From assembly GCA_022578965.1 (NCBI GenBank), contig MU400521.1, positions 186,001-250,000 of the forward strand: DNA of 64,000 nt, given 5' to 3'. The DNA is from Xylaria sp. FL1777 (taxonomy: Eukaryota > Ascomycota > Sordariomycetes > Xylariales > Xylariaceae). Below are positions 35,393 through 47,253 of the stretch, one piece after another. Position 1 is the first letter of the stretch; the number at the start of each line of letters is the position of its first letter. Below the pieces are notes generated by a model that was given only the letters and a program-made list of their open reading frames with translations, was not told the origin of the DNA and did not search any database. Position numbers and translations under genes: made by a program.

Positions 35393-37087
35393 TTAAATGT
35401 GAAGGCTATCTACATTGTTGCTAATCCACTGAGCGCTCGTCGACCTGAAGTCATCTGTCAGTTGGGTGCTAAAGCTATTATAGAAATTCATCAGCTGCTT
35501 CGCCCCCTTCCATTGCGGCCACTTTGGTAGCAGCAATGACGTGCCGCTATTAGGATCCATAGTGTACAAGAACGAGAGGTAATAGCTTTGAATAGCATTG
35601 CTCGCATAATTAGGAAGGATGCCGTAGAAAACCTGTAAAATATCGGAACCATGAAATGTCCCTAGAATGGGCGTGCCGTAGTCATAGGAGGACAAGTAAG
35701 ACCATGACGGGACGTTAGGGTTTACCTGGGTAGTTGCTTCGAGGAATACCCTCCGCGTCAAGGTGAATACTAGGTCACCGAGTATAGCGGCGAGACGCTT
35801 GAATTCGGGATACGGACTGTTTAAAATGCCAGTTCTAAAGGGACTGCCGTCCGAAAGGGCCGGACTGTAGGTTGCTACAAGTTCGGCAACCTGATCTCTA
35901 GTCGCCTTTTGGAAGAAGACCGTAGAGAGGTAATCGATCAGACCGGCTTCTGTCGTTAGGTTTGATTGGAAAAGCGCAAATAACGTGCCCTCGTCCTCTT
36001 GGTCGCCAATAATCATGGGGACAGCAGCGTATCGACCTGTCTTCGCCAAGATATCAGGACTGTCAGGCAAGACAACGCCATCCGGTCGAGGGACGTATGA
36101 TAACGCGACTGAGGTATAGCTGAGAAGGCCCGGAACGCTATTGGCGGCGTTGAGAAAAGTGCTGTAGTCGGCGTTACGGAGACATTGAAGGGAATCCTCA
36201 GACCCAGAGCAGCCAGCTGTTTGAACTACCTGGTCATAAACACCCTGGCAGCGCTCACAGTCGACCTTGTCTGCTGGAATAAGGCTGCCACTGTTCATAA
36301 TTCCGGCACGGAAGAGCTTGTTCCCGTTATAGGTGATGTTACCGCCGTAAAGTGCCATTTGATCATAGACGGAGATGGAACCAGCGGATTCTCCCCAGAT
36401 AGTCACCTTGGTTGGGTCACCTCCGAAGGCAGCGATGTTATCCTGCACCCATTCAAGACCCATTCTCTGGTCCAGCAGTCCCAAATTAGCTGCACCGTCT
36501 GCTAGGATCTCCTTGCCTGGCATAAATCCAAAACCGCCAACTCGATAATTAACAGAGACGAAAATGAATGGCTTCTTCTGAGAAATTCCGTTCAAGATGA
36601 GACCACTGGCGTCATACATCTGCGGGCTACCAAGCTCGAAACCACCCCCGAAGATCCAGAAAAGCACAGGCAATTTCGCATTAGACTTTGTCCCGGCCGG
36701 TCGTTGCACCCTCATCGTCAAGCAGTCTTCGGTCTGACCTGTAACAGTCTGAAACAATGGCGTGTCGATCAGGTTACCAAGTACTGATGTAAGAAGATCT
36801 CCCTTTGTAGAAAAAAACATCTGCGGGCAAGAGGGACCTAAACCGGTAGCATCAAAGGTCCCAAGAGACTTCGTGCTTCTCTGTGGTGGGCGGAGACGGA
36901 GGTTTCCCACGGGCGCGTCGGCGAAGGGAATTCCAGCAAAATTCTCGACTCCGAGGAGCGAGGAGCCGACAATTGTCCCTTGAGATATAACGACAGAAGG
37001 GCTGGCCCGTTCCTCAAGAGGGGCTGAAGCTATTGGCACCGCGGCGGCCAAGCCGGGCACAGCTAGGAAAAGGAGAGAGCCCTTCAT
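35393..37087 (-). CDS. secreted type-B carboxylesterase/lipase
   Basis: Single-exon 564-residue alpha/beta hydrolase of the carboxylesterase type-B family (Geotrichum/Candida lipase-like), predicted secreted: signal peptide MKGSLLFLAVPGLAAAVPIASA, then a possible short propeptide. The family N-terminal block NFAGIPFADAPVGNLRLRPP is present. The oxyanion region is FWIFGGGFELG. The nucleophile elbow is GESAG with Ser234; the likely acid is Glu366 in QEDEGTLF and the likely base His479 in GTFHGSD. Paired cysteines (EDCLTMRV and the CERCQ loop) fit family disulfides. It hydrolyses ester bonds, perhaps lipids or plant cell-wall esters, extracellularly. It fits the LPMO and sugar-transporter context. 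All catalytic residues are intact. Confidence 0.93.
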   Translation of the reverse strand: MKGSLLFLAVPGLAAAVPIASAPLEERASPSVVISQGTIVGSSLLGVENFAGIPFADAPVGNLRLRPPQRSTKSLGTFDATGLGPSCPQMFFSTKGDLLTSVLGNLIDTPLFQTVTGQTEDCLTMRVQRPAGTKSNAKLPVLFWIFGGGFELGSPQMYDASGLILNGISQKKPFIFVSVNYRVGGFGFMPGKEILADGAANLGLLDQRMGLEWVQDNIAAFGGDPTKVTIWGESAGSISVYDQMALYGGNITYNGNKLFRAGIMNSGSLIPADKVDCERCQGVYDQVVQTAGCSGSEDSLQCLRNADYSTFLNAANSVPGLLSYTSVALSYVPRPDGVVLPDSPDILAKTGRYAAVPMIIGDQEDEGTLFALFQSNLTTEAGLIDYLSTVFFQKATRDQVAELVATYSPALSDGSPFRTGILNSPYPEFKRLAAILGDLVFTLTRRVFLEATTQVNPNVPSWSYLSSYDYGTPILGTFHGSDILQVFYGILPNYASNAIQSYYLSFLYTMDPNSGTSLLLPKWPQWKGAKQLMNFYNSFSTQLTDDFRSTSAQWISNNVDSLHI

Positions 37088-37185
37088 GCTGAGTCGGATG
37101 TTGCTTCGAAAGCTGGAGGCCAGAGAAAGACCGGAAAGCAGCAGACCGGGTAGTGGTTTGAAGGCTTTATCTCAGCCTTCGTCGA

Positions 37186-37325
37186 CCGGTGAAGCAACCT
37201 TCGTCAAGCTGTAAATCGGCTTTCTCAACCGGTGAAGCTGGCGGCAGCTGAAGAAGAGAGCCTTTCCAGTCCGGTCTCCCTACATTCCACCCACCAAGTA
37301 AGGGCAACCTCCCCTTATTTATATA
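37186..37325 (-). promoter_or_regulatory. putative esterase promoter: TATA-like box and 10-bp direct repeat
   Basis: On the minus strand a TATATAAATAA sequence (37315-37325) lies about 230 bp before the esterase ATG. Between it and the gene are two direct copies of CCGGTGAAGC (+ strand 37186-37195 and 37229-37238), 43 bp apart, possible binding sites. Positions are seen; function is inferred. Confidence 0.4.
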
Positions 37326-39166
37326 CCAGCCACATTTCAACCGTCTTCTCGCGACGCATGACTGTCTGCGCCTAACCGTTTATCCCAACATTTGCGGTGG
37401 ATTCCAGACAGCCCGAAATTGGGATAGTTTGCGCGGTGCAGCGCCACGGTGAGCTCGTGATTGGACCAAGCGACTATAGTCCGTAAATTGAGCGCAAGTC
37501 TTTTCCCAAAAGCGAAGTTGCCCCGTGCTCATATCACAACGTCCATCACAGGGAAAGCAAAACGTCGGGTTCTGTGTCGGGCTACTGAGCTCTGATCAAC
37601 GCTTGGGTCAGAATTGGGACGCGACCCCTGGGTCTTGGCCCGAAGACGCCAAAGGACGTTGCAAGGGTCCTCCGCACAGCACTTTGCCCTCGCTTCAAGG
37701 ATTCCCCATGGGGGACCCCGCAGCTAAAAGACGTCAAGCTACGTCTTCGTCATCACGGTGGAGTTCTTCGGTATGCCATTATAAACCGCGTTTGCCTTAC
37801 ACTAGCAATTTCGGTGTCCGGTCAGAATCCGACTCCAACATGTCCCGGTTTCATTCTCACCATCGAGTCTGCATCCAATCGGGCCTTGGTCTTCATTCGT
37901 ATGCATGACCGAGTCCTGACCGGGCGTGATTGAAGACACCGCCTTCGCGTGTCGGTATGTGTCTATCCATTCGACTAGACGCCATGCTTCCCCGCATGAA
38001 CGGGCACTGGATTAAGAGATATTAGGCAGGTCACAAAAACCGTCTCGGAATTTTTGTTACACGACCGAACGCCTTTTCTTGGCCTAGTGTAGATCCCAGG
38101 CACGCGCACATTCCGTACAACACCGATCAATTGTACTACTCCTCAATTGGGAGTGCGGGTATTCCCAGATCTCACTACACCAACGGATAACGGCTGTAGA
38201 GACCACTACCGAAGCTACCGAAGTCTGCACAACCTATATTTGGATTAAGCTGACTGGGTCGGTTTGGGTTAGGCCACGAGCTGCTAGCCTATATAGTGCT
38301 ACCATCGGATCAACATTGCGTAAACTAAGACAGATGATTACTTTGTACATTCGCGGGAACATACCTCTTGGTGGGCGAGATTCCCCCCCCCTCCTCTCCT
38401 CTTCTTAGATTCACGAATGAGCACGGCGCTTGAAACCCCCCTGACATCCCACAACGCGATCTCACCAATCGGTCTGGAGAGCAATCTACAAATCCCTGTC
38501 CTCAAGGGGAGACACGGCATATTGTTGCATACAAATGTTGAAGAATTTGTATGGAAGCCTTGAGGGCTGGGAAGTTCTGAAATCCATAAATGGAATCTTT
38601 TATTACCACGTAACGCCCCACAAGATATGTTGTTTTACGCACCCCTTTTGGTTGTGTGGCTGCAAAACGGGAAAAATGGGCATGTTACGGTTATGCTTGA
38701 TTTATTACGGACAACCACATCTTACCTTCGAGGCACCACTGATTAGGCTTCGTTCCAGAACAGATGATAATAAATGGCCAGGGATTACTCTCTGTCCTGG
38801 TAACCTTGCTCGACCGTAAATTGGACCACGTATATGTCGGGGGTAATATTGTCGGAGATGTGCCCGTATGATGCAGTCATCGACTTTGACATCTCGTTAT
38901 TGAAGCCCTTCCACAACAATCTCACGTAGCCCTACACAGTCTCAAGGTCTTTCTACTGAGACTTGAATCGCTCTTTCCGATCTTCCACTGCAAGTCAGCC
39001 TCCTTTAGAATGCCTAGGTGTAGAGTGATTATGCTGTACCACTGCCAGGGCTTAGCCCTAGGATCCCTATATAGAGCCAGTTTTTTCCCCATTTTACAAT
39101 TGATCCTCATTCTCCTACTTCTATACCTTCTAGGTACTGCACCTTGGTATTCTCTTCTTAAATGCC
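37326..39166. other. long intergenic region
   Basis: 1.84 kb upstream of the esterase promoter and downstream of AspRS. A 127-codon plus-strand frame at 37525-37908 has no domain and is not called. No repeat of note was seen. Confidence 0.45.
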
Positions 39167-41006
39167 TCATGGCAGTAGTCTTTTAGGTGTACGAGGATAA
39201 TACGCCGCGAGGTGGACGCTTGGTAGTCCCAGAAACCAAGCAACCACGCGATCAAGACCAATGCCACCTCCACCATGCGGCGGCACACCGACCTGTTGAA
39301 ACGTCGTCAAGTACTCCTTAATGCCGGCACTTTTCGGGTCGACACCCTTGGCACGGATACGCTCCTCGAGTTCAGCCGGGTCATGAATTCGTTGACCGCC
39401 GGAGAGCACTTCCTGCCCACGGATGAACATATCGAAGGCATTCGTAACACGAACACCATCTCCTACCGTAGTACCGGCATCGTCAAGCTTGGCATAAAAT
39501 GGTCGCGCCGTTTCAGGGAACTTATCAATAACGTAAAAGTCCGTCTTGTATTTAGCTCGGACAACTTGGCCAAGGGCTTTCTCTTGAGGGGTGCTCATAT
39601 CTTCATCGTCCCGTACATTTGAAAACTCTGAAGGTCCTTCCTCTCGTAAGAGTTTTTGTGCCTCAGCGAAGGTCAAGCGGACTTCTTTGCCCGGCTCGGG
39701 AAGGAGGAGCGGTTCCGAATAGTAGACGGATCTGACTGTGTCAATTTCATCCGCACATCGTTCTATATTGGCGATAACCCCGGTTAGAACATGCATACAA
39801 AGAAGTCTTTCTGAAAGAATCTTAGGACTCTTATGGGGGTAAATACTGACCTTGGATTCCGCGGAAGATGCTTAACAGCACACCCTCCAGTATGGAAAGA
39901 ACTTCGGTGTAAGAATCCTTGATTTCCATCTCAACATCAAGCCCCGTAAACTCGGTCATGTGCCTCGGTGTGTTGGAGTTTTCGGCCCTGAACACGGGGC
40001 CTATGCTGAACACACGCTCCCTACCTCCTGCAATCTCGAATTGTTTATAAAATTGAGGTGATTGGGCGAGAAAAGCCTCCTCGCCGAAATATGGGAGTCG
40101 AAAAACATTTCCGCCACCCTCAGACGCTGCGCCAATAAGGCAGGGCGGTTCAAATTCTTTAAAACGGCGGGTTTCGAGGTATGAGCGAAAGAGCTTTTTT
40201 ACCTCGATGCGGATATCCTATGCCGTATTAATAAGTCCCCAAGTTATAGTCTATCACTAACACCGACGTACCGCAATCGCCTGCTGAACAGGAGCGCGCT
40301 TATGCATAGCGATATTGTCAAGATGAGTAAGCATGCTTGCGGCTGGCCCCGTACTCTCGGCAGCGGCCTCAGCAACCTTCCCGGTATCAGCGTCTCCCAC
40401 CTGGGCACTGTCGTCGCTAAAATTGACAATGGGCTGGCTTGCGGTCCTTATGGTCATGCCGAGCTTGGCGGGAGCTGACGCGAGCACGAAGAACTTTGTG
40501 ATGTAAAGCTCGAGTCCCGAGACTCGGCAGCTTTTCACAGGCTCGAGAGGTTGCTTCACTTTGGCTTCAACCACTACGAAGCTCTCGGGGTTGATGCTGG
40601 ATACCCATTTAACCATCTGTCGACTGACAACGGGCTCCTCTGTAGAGGCCATAATGACGCCCTGGATGTCCCAATTCCCTCCCTTGCGGAGCTCAACAAA
40701 GCCCATCTTGGCACTCTGTACGCGAGACTTTTGAAGCCATGCACGCACGACAACCGTCTTTCCATTGTAGGTTTCGTCAAGGGAGCGTATTTCGACTTCT
40801 TCGGCGTCCTGACTGAAGGCCAGGGTCGTAGTCTGTCTGTTCCCATAGTTGTCTTTGGCGGGGTCGTCCTCGAGATTGGCGGCAGCGACGGCGGCGGCGG
40901 CGGCGGCGAGTTCTGCAGCACGCTGGGCTTTCAAAGCCTCCTTCTTCGCCTTAGCCTCGGCCTTCTTCGCGCCCTTCTTTGACGTGGGAGCGCTCGACTC
41001 TTCCAT
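39167..41006 (-). CDS. DPS1: cytosolic aspartyl-tRNA synthetase
   Basis: Class II aminoacyl-tRNA synthetase charging tRNA-Asp in the cytosol. Exons are complement 40272-41006, 39851-40217 and 39167-39810, 581 residues. A Lys/Ala-rich N-terminal extension (KKGAKKAEAKAKKEALKAQR, then an Ala run) is the tRNA-binding appendix typical of eukaryotic AspRS. The OB-fold anticodon domain follows (VVVRAWLQKSRVQSAKMGFVELR). Class II motifs: motif 2 FRAENSNTPRHMTEFTGLDVEME and motif 3 GGGGIGLDRVV, with YYPRTPKRLLP at the C-terminus. The QQAIADIRIEVKKLFRSYL junction supports the first intron. MEESSAP at 41006 was chosen over an upstream in-frame ATG because it starts the basic extension directly. Confidence 0.95.
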
Positions 41007-42397
41007 GATGCTGGTGTTTGTCGTACTTGGTGACTCAGGGCAATACACAAAAAACAGTCATACGGTTAAGTGTTGGAGGGGTGGAGGGGTGGAGGGGTAA
41101 TTTGGGGCAAGGGTCATTCTGCCACGTGACGCAGGGACTGCCGGTGTACGCATATCTACTCAGCAAAACGTACATATGTAACTAAGAGGCTACTTACGTA
41201 ATATCCCCTCTCCCTTTGGGGACTTCCAATCAGGTTAGTTTTTACGAAATAGGCAAATGAGCAGGTTGGATTGGCTGTATTGTGGCTACGCCCCGTTTTT
41301 GATAAGACCGGTCGGCTACATTCTATCTAGACCCATAGAAACGGCATCATCCGAAGCAAGATGAGTACCGGTAGTGTGTTCCGGGGATGGATAGTTCCGT
41401 TTTCTTTAATACGGAGCTAGCAAAACGGAGTGTTCAGTATTGCAGTAGTAGTGAAAGTACGCTAGCAGTCGTCCTTCTCCTCACGTGGCCCTTCCAACCC
41501 CGGAGCCATGCATCTCCCTCAGACAGGACACCTTGACCTCGGCCTAGCAGCTAGGGTTCCTCGGAACGTGCTGTTTTCAAACTGCTCAAGGGCGCATCTT
41601 TTGACATGTGATCGGGATCTCTCAAGTGAACTATCTAAGTAGAATTCAAATCAGTCTCATAAGGCTAAACCCGATTTCGCCAACATTGTGCCAGATTGGG
41701 AGACCTGTGATTATTCCTAAAGAATTATTTTTCAAAAGAATGTGTTAAAGCATGACGTCCGGAATACCTTGCTCCGTGTCGAGCTAAGTATGTTAAGGCT
41801 ACTTATGATGTTTGTTAGGGTCTCGGGATTGGCGAGGTGGTCAATAGAGCGAGGTTTATAGAGTCGCTACACCCATATATACGAAGATAGACTTAACTCT
41901 ACACCTCTATACTAGTCAAGTAATTTGGCTAGATGACATTTCTAGTAAATGAAATACAATAACATTGTTCACAATAACCACAAGATGCTATGTATTGATT
42001 GCCTGTAGTTCTAATTGAGAAAAAAGGCAAAGATAAAGGAGTATTCAAATATCCATCCGGAAGCTTTGCATGCTGGTATCTCACTTTCAGTTCCCTATAA
42101 CATACGGTAGAACAAAGTAGTATTGTGACATGGAAATTAGTAAACTATCGGGCTTCTTTACTTTAGGCGATTTCAATCTAGGCGTATTTTTTCTCTGAGC
42201 AAGTGTTTGCTGCTAGTCTAATTATGTTTTAGATACATACATTAATAATGCTTAAGGCTCGTATACCTTGTATGAACAGCCAAGCTGGAAACAAGGTTAA
42301 TACCGTATAGAAGGCATATCCTCTCTTCTCACCTAGATAAATTCATGTTCTATTTACAATAGTTAATCCGGGTGTATCCAAAGTTGTCATGAGCCGC
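41007..42397. other. intergenic, with GGAGGGGT x3
   Basis: 1.39 kb. Three exact tandem copies of GGAGGGGT at 41075-41098 lie just upstream of AspRS. The rest is AT-rich with no supported gene. Confidence 0.55.
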
Positions 42398-43841
42398 TTA
42401 TAAAGGCTTACCTGCTTCAGGTTGTTTAGCAGGATCTAGAACCCATTGATCATATATTCCTGACTGCCAAGGTAATACTTGGCTACTGGCTCGATTATTT
42501 TGCTTTGCCGTAGACTCGCTTTCTGAAGATGGAGGCTCGGCCGCTAACTCGAAAGGCTCAAATTGAGTCGTTGAAAAAAATGTCGTACCTGAAATAGAGG
42601 ACATTGCCCTTTGCCCTGAAGATACCTCCCGGGGTTTCGCTTGTACTTTTTGTCTTGGGGGTTTCGGAAAGTACAGATAAATCAACTCGTCAACAAGTTC
42701 CCTAGGAGAGACAGCTGCAGGTTTACAATGTGTTCTCGTTGGGTCAAAATTCGCTTTGTTTGTGCTTCTACCACTTTCAGATCTCCGCTCGACTCTAATA
42801 TAACCTTCAGGACTTGGAGTGGCAGCTATCTCATCTTTTGTTGCCTCACGTAGTCGTCGTTTCCGATGTCTTCGGATGAGAAAGACGCCCAACAGAATAA
42901 GAAATGATCCTACTACTCCGCTACCCAAGCCAATCGCAACCTTTGCTATGTCGGGTAGACCGTGTTCTGGCCTTTCTTCGTCTGAGACCAATGGAGATAC
43001 GTCAGGAGTGAAAAGATTGGGGACAATGAGCGTGCTAGTTGGGACTATCTCCCCAGCCAGGTAGACCGCTTCAGCAAATATTGCGGTCACAGAACCTTTA
43101 ATAGGGGTCCGGGGACCTATAACAGTTGTGGTTGGGACGGGAGATATATCGTTGAGAGATCCGAATTCACCGTACCAGGTCAGGGGCTCTGTCGTTCTTT
43201 TAAAAATTTGCGTAGTATCAGAAGTAAAGGGAAACACATTCTCTTGCGCGCACGCATCAGAGATCTGTGGGAACATCCCTGGTGCTAAACTGCTTTGGCA
43301 TAGAGACGGCGAGGCCCAATTAAACCCTCTGTGTATGTATTAGCGATGTAAATGGACCGGGGGTGATTATCTTACAACGGGCAACACCAACCGCTACCTG
43401 ACTGGACAGCACTTTTCGCGATTGTCATCCCCAGGGGACAGTCGTCTTGAGCGAGTGTGACTACGGGGACAGTCAAAGGAGTACTCGTCGTAATGCATGA
43501 TAATGCACTCCCGAAGGTCCATGTAGAATGTGTGTTATCAAAACAAAGGGCGGACGGCAGTATTTCAACAACACAAGACTCTGGTCTCTCGCAAGATGAT
43601 AAACGAACTTCCGAGCAGGGAGCCTCGGCGATGAATAGCGTAGCTATAGGAACTCAAGTGTTAGAAATTATCACTAATAGTAAACATCGGGTTCATCCTT
43701 GGGGGTTACTGAGGCTTCAGGAGTATGTAGACTACAAGCTTTGCCGAAATAGAAGAAATTGATTCCAAAATGCGTACCCATTGACCGATCTCCCGTTGAG
43801 GTAGAGGTTGAGAATGTCGTCGAGATAACACTGCTAGCCAT
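42398..43841 (-). CDS. single-pass membrane protein of unknown function
   Basis: Exons are complement 43778-43841, 43376-43643 and 42398-43328, phases closing, 420 residues. The N-terminal ectodomain is Ser/Thr-rich with about ten cysteines (APCSEVRLSSCERPESC, GSGWCCPLGFNWASPSLCQ, DACAQEN). One membrane span follows (VAIGLGSGVVGSFLILLGVFLI), with a basic stop-transfer sequence RRHRKRRLRE and a cytoplasmic tail of about 145 residues. This layout resembles fungal cell-wall sensors and adhesion-like proteins, but I recognise no named domain, and a cleavable signal peptide is not obvious. The first exon (21 codons) is the least certain part. No neighbour clarifies its role. Confidence 0.68.
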
Positions 43842-46206
43842 GGTGAGACCGAACCGTTCGTTCCTCAGGAGAGGATCGATAAAAGAACAATGTACAATAT
43901 CGATGTAAGTATTCGCATTCGAAACAAATAAATGACATGCATGAACAATTATTAGAACAGGTTGACTCGTTTACTCCCCTCGTTTGGCCGTCTCCCGGCC
44001 ACATATATCAATTCGCCATAACTTGGCCAGGCTAAGGGGTCAATTATCTCGTTGACAACCGATGTCCCATTCTGCAGATCCTATTGGTTTCAAGATATGC
44101 AAGCCAACCTTCACAATATCCACTTTATCGCTGAATCTTGGTTCCTGGTGTTGGCTGACAAAGTACGTTGCTGCAGGTTCGGCATGTCACGAAGAAAACT
44201 TGGCCATGTCGAGGCTGACGTCGCATTCGTAGGACCCAAAATTGACAACACTAACCGAAAAAGAAACTGTGGCTGCGTCAAACATTTCCCATTTAGGCAA
44301 CGAAAATTCGATATTATAAAAGCGTGCTGTAAACCTGCCTTAGATCAGAAAATATTAATGTGTTGGCGTTGGGTCGTACCTAGGTGAGTGAGGCGCCCCT
44401 ACATCCGATTCGATCACACCTCGTATACTGGCTCAGTCCGGAAACACGTTGGATATGTCTCGGCCTAAATGTTACATAACCTCAACGTGGCGGCACCCAA
44501 TCAGGAATTTGTATGCTTACGAGGCACATCTGATCTGCCCCCGGGTTACCTACACAATGGCTATGCCTTGTTCTTATCGGCCTTATGATCACTTGGCCGC
44601 CCAGAACCGAGATAATGGGGTCGGCGATCATAAGAGACTTGTATTATGTTCAGGATAGGCAAATCAAATGCAGTGTGCGGATAAAAATCGACGCGCGAAA
44701 TTGGGTAATCGGCCCAGACAATTCCACCCCAGAGAATAAATTTGCTCATGGGTACAGTCAACGGGCGAGAATTCAGTTGAGACGAGTAACCTTCGGGATT
44801 CAAATGGGGTTTTAGCTGACTCACCTGAATTGTTACATTACCTACATACTGAGTCGTAGGTATGTCGCTGCAGGGGAATCGGTTCCAAAGACCCTCTCGT
44901 ACATTTCTTGGTACGCCCCTTCTTTGGTACGACGTATAACCTTTGACTTCCGATGATTGGCTCGTTTGAGAAATATCACTCGCCGAGGAGGTGGATTTCG
45001 CCGCGCGCTCTTATAAAATGGGCCCCACGGCGTAATGAGTTCCGCCCCGGCGAGACTTTGCTCGGCTCGTTTGATTATCCGACTAGGTTTGCTTTTGGAG
45101 GTAAAAAGATGGGCCTGCCGCTGGTTACGGAAAAGTTTTATTGATAAGCGGGAGGTTATCTCGCTAATAATTTCAACTCACGATAACACGCGAGCATTGA
45201 AAACAGTTTGTTCAGTATCCGGAGGAAGAAATGGAATAGAGTAGACTGAGTTGTTAAATAGGTATGGTTGAGCCGGGGTTACATAGCCACAAGGTGGCTA
45301 TGTAAGTCTATTCATAACTACCAACCTAGTCGATAAGAATACACTTGGGAAGCATCAGTTCTTTTGTACTTTGTCGTTGAATTACATTACCTCTTCTTAT
45401 GGTCAAAGGGGTTCCTAATTGACTATTTTAGCCATTATGTAAGGAAAGTGTTGGGGGGTTGTCTTAGAGTGACTAAGTTAGCTACCCAGTCAGCATTCAG
45501 GTAGATAAGAGGTAGCTAATATGTAGGGCGGGAATAAAAATAGTTCAGAGTAATCAGAATCAATATGCAACAAGTATTATCTTTTCTCCTACGTTTGTTG
45601 CTAACAACCTAAGATTCGCTTTCACGCTTTCACGTGTTATATGTTGACTGCTCCGTCTATATTATCATATCTCTGTGGTGTGTCACCCCCTTAACTCTGA
45701 GGATCCGTCCCTGCGTTGCTAGTATTTGACTAAATCTAGGTTCATTGCCAAACTATCTCACACCTAATTAGCCTACGGATTATCGGAGTCTAGCGAGAAA
45801 GAAGTAACGAAGTCATGTTCTCTCGCAGGCTTTCTAGCAGGAGTAAGATAACATCATGAGTGAGACAAAAGGGGGCAAGATGGTTACCCGAGGATACACG
45901 AGAGCGACTTGATTCGGTATAAATGCCCCCTTAGTCGAGATAATGCAGCCATAGCGGCTGCCCCACTCGATATAATAGTTGTAGGCCAATCATATTGGTA
46001 AGAATGAGGTTATTCCGGACTTGTTACCCGGACTACGGGCCATCCCTTGCATGCCAAATATCCCACCTCTGTTATATATTGTGGGGGTACTCCGTTCGCA
46101 TTGTAATTAAAACTTGTTTTCTCCTGTTATCATTCAATACGGTACGCCTCCTGCATCCTCATTAACTCAGAAGTATCTTCTAGTCTCGAGATTGCACGAT
46201 TAAAAT
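43842..46206. other. longest gene-poor stretch, one perfect hairpin
   Basis: 2.36 kb with no supported gene. Short frames (for example 44052-44387) look random. A perfect palindrome is at 45279-45305. It contains the divergent promoters of the membrane protein and the AT-hook protein. Confidence 0.5.
45279..45305. repeat. perfect 12-bp palindrome with 3-nt loop
   Basis: TTACATAGCCAC, loop AAG, then GTGGCTATGTAA. A strong cruciform/hairpin candidate in a gene-free region; not followed by a T-run. Confidence 0.85.
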
Positions 46207-47253
46207 ATGGCTAAGCGTGGAAGGCCACCAAAACTTGGCGCTCGAACAGCAAAACGTGGGAGACCACCTAAAACCCACGAATCAAAAACGACCTCCGGGC
46301 ATCATGTCAAGCGCGGAAGACCGCTGAAGAAGAGAAATGAAGTGGGAAATCTTACTTCACCTTTGTCACTGTGCCCACCCCCGGCGATACACCCATTTAA
46401 GGACCAGGACGCGTCAATAGAGTGGGGAGAAAGGCTCAATTACATCCCTGAAAGCGATTCGCAGATAAAAAGTTTCGTCTTCAAAGTCAAGATTAATTCT
46501 GAGCCTTATGTGTTGAAAGTTGTAAGAAACAGTCAATTGCAAACCGGTGTATTACTACTAATTAATCCTAAATAATAGTTCAAATTCTCTGATCCCCTAA
46601 TTCCGAAGGCGTTCTGGAATGATCGACTAGGTGAAAATTATCCTGTGGAGAAGGTAATGGCATATACAGATCCATTTTACGCAGAGTGTCGTGCCTACGG
46701 TCGAATCAAGGAGGCCGTAGATAAAGGGGAAGTTAGAGAAAAAATTGCAGTCAACTGTCACGGATATCTTTTTCTCGGCGCAGATGATCAAAGATGGTTA
46801 GAGGATCAAGGAATCTACTTGGGAACCGAAAGACTTAACGACGAGCTGCTCCCCATCATAGCAGGAGCCGGGAAACCTCGTGCTCTTGTAAAGGATTTCG
46901 AAATCGCAGGTCCGGAACTCAACAAGCAAACGCCACAGCAGATACGGAAAATCTTCAGAAGGGTCTGGCTGCTCAACCAGCTAGGAATCTATAATAGGGA
47001 TGTGCGGGCGGAAAATTTTAGGAACGGTTGGCTTGTCGACTTTGATACTGCCTACACTCTACCGCACGATATTTACAACATTCTCCCTCCATTTGAAGCC
47101 GAAGAGACGAAGGCAGAAGATGCGGTGATGTTTGAAGATATGCTCGAAGAAGAAGGTATAAACATGAAGTTTCTCCCGACAAAACGCTTCAACTTCCGAC
47201 CAAGATTAAAAAGTGCCAATACGAGGAGAGCCCAAGATGCGACTGATCACTGA
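46207..47253 (+). CDS. AT-hook protein with FTA2-like (kinase-fold) domain
   Basis: Exons are 46207-46521 and 46579-47253 (57-bp intron), 329 residues. Three AT-hook-type cores occur near the N-terminus: KRGRPPK at 3-9, KRGRPPK at 16-22 and KRGRPLK at 35-41, which bind the minor groove of AT-rich DNA. The rest resembles the fungal FTA2/kinase-like family named after a Sim4 kinetochore subunit. Markers are SFVFKVKINSEPYVLKVFKFSDP (the intron falls in the middle of LKV-FKF), DPFYAECRAYGRI, VNCHGYLFL, ALVKDF, a degenerate catalytic loop YNRDVRAENF, and LVDFDTAYTLPH. Many such proteins in filamentous fungi are expanded families of unknown role. The AT-hook array suggests chromatin or DNA targeting. 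Confidence 0.75.

Noticed and set aside
37525..37908. 127-codon plus-strand frame upstream of the esterase
   Set aside because: Low-complexity, no homologous motif, lies in promoter DNA.
44052..44387. 111-codon plus-strand frame
   Set aside because: Random-looking composition, no domain or splice context.
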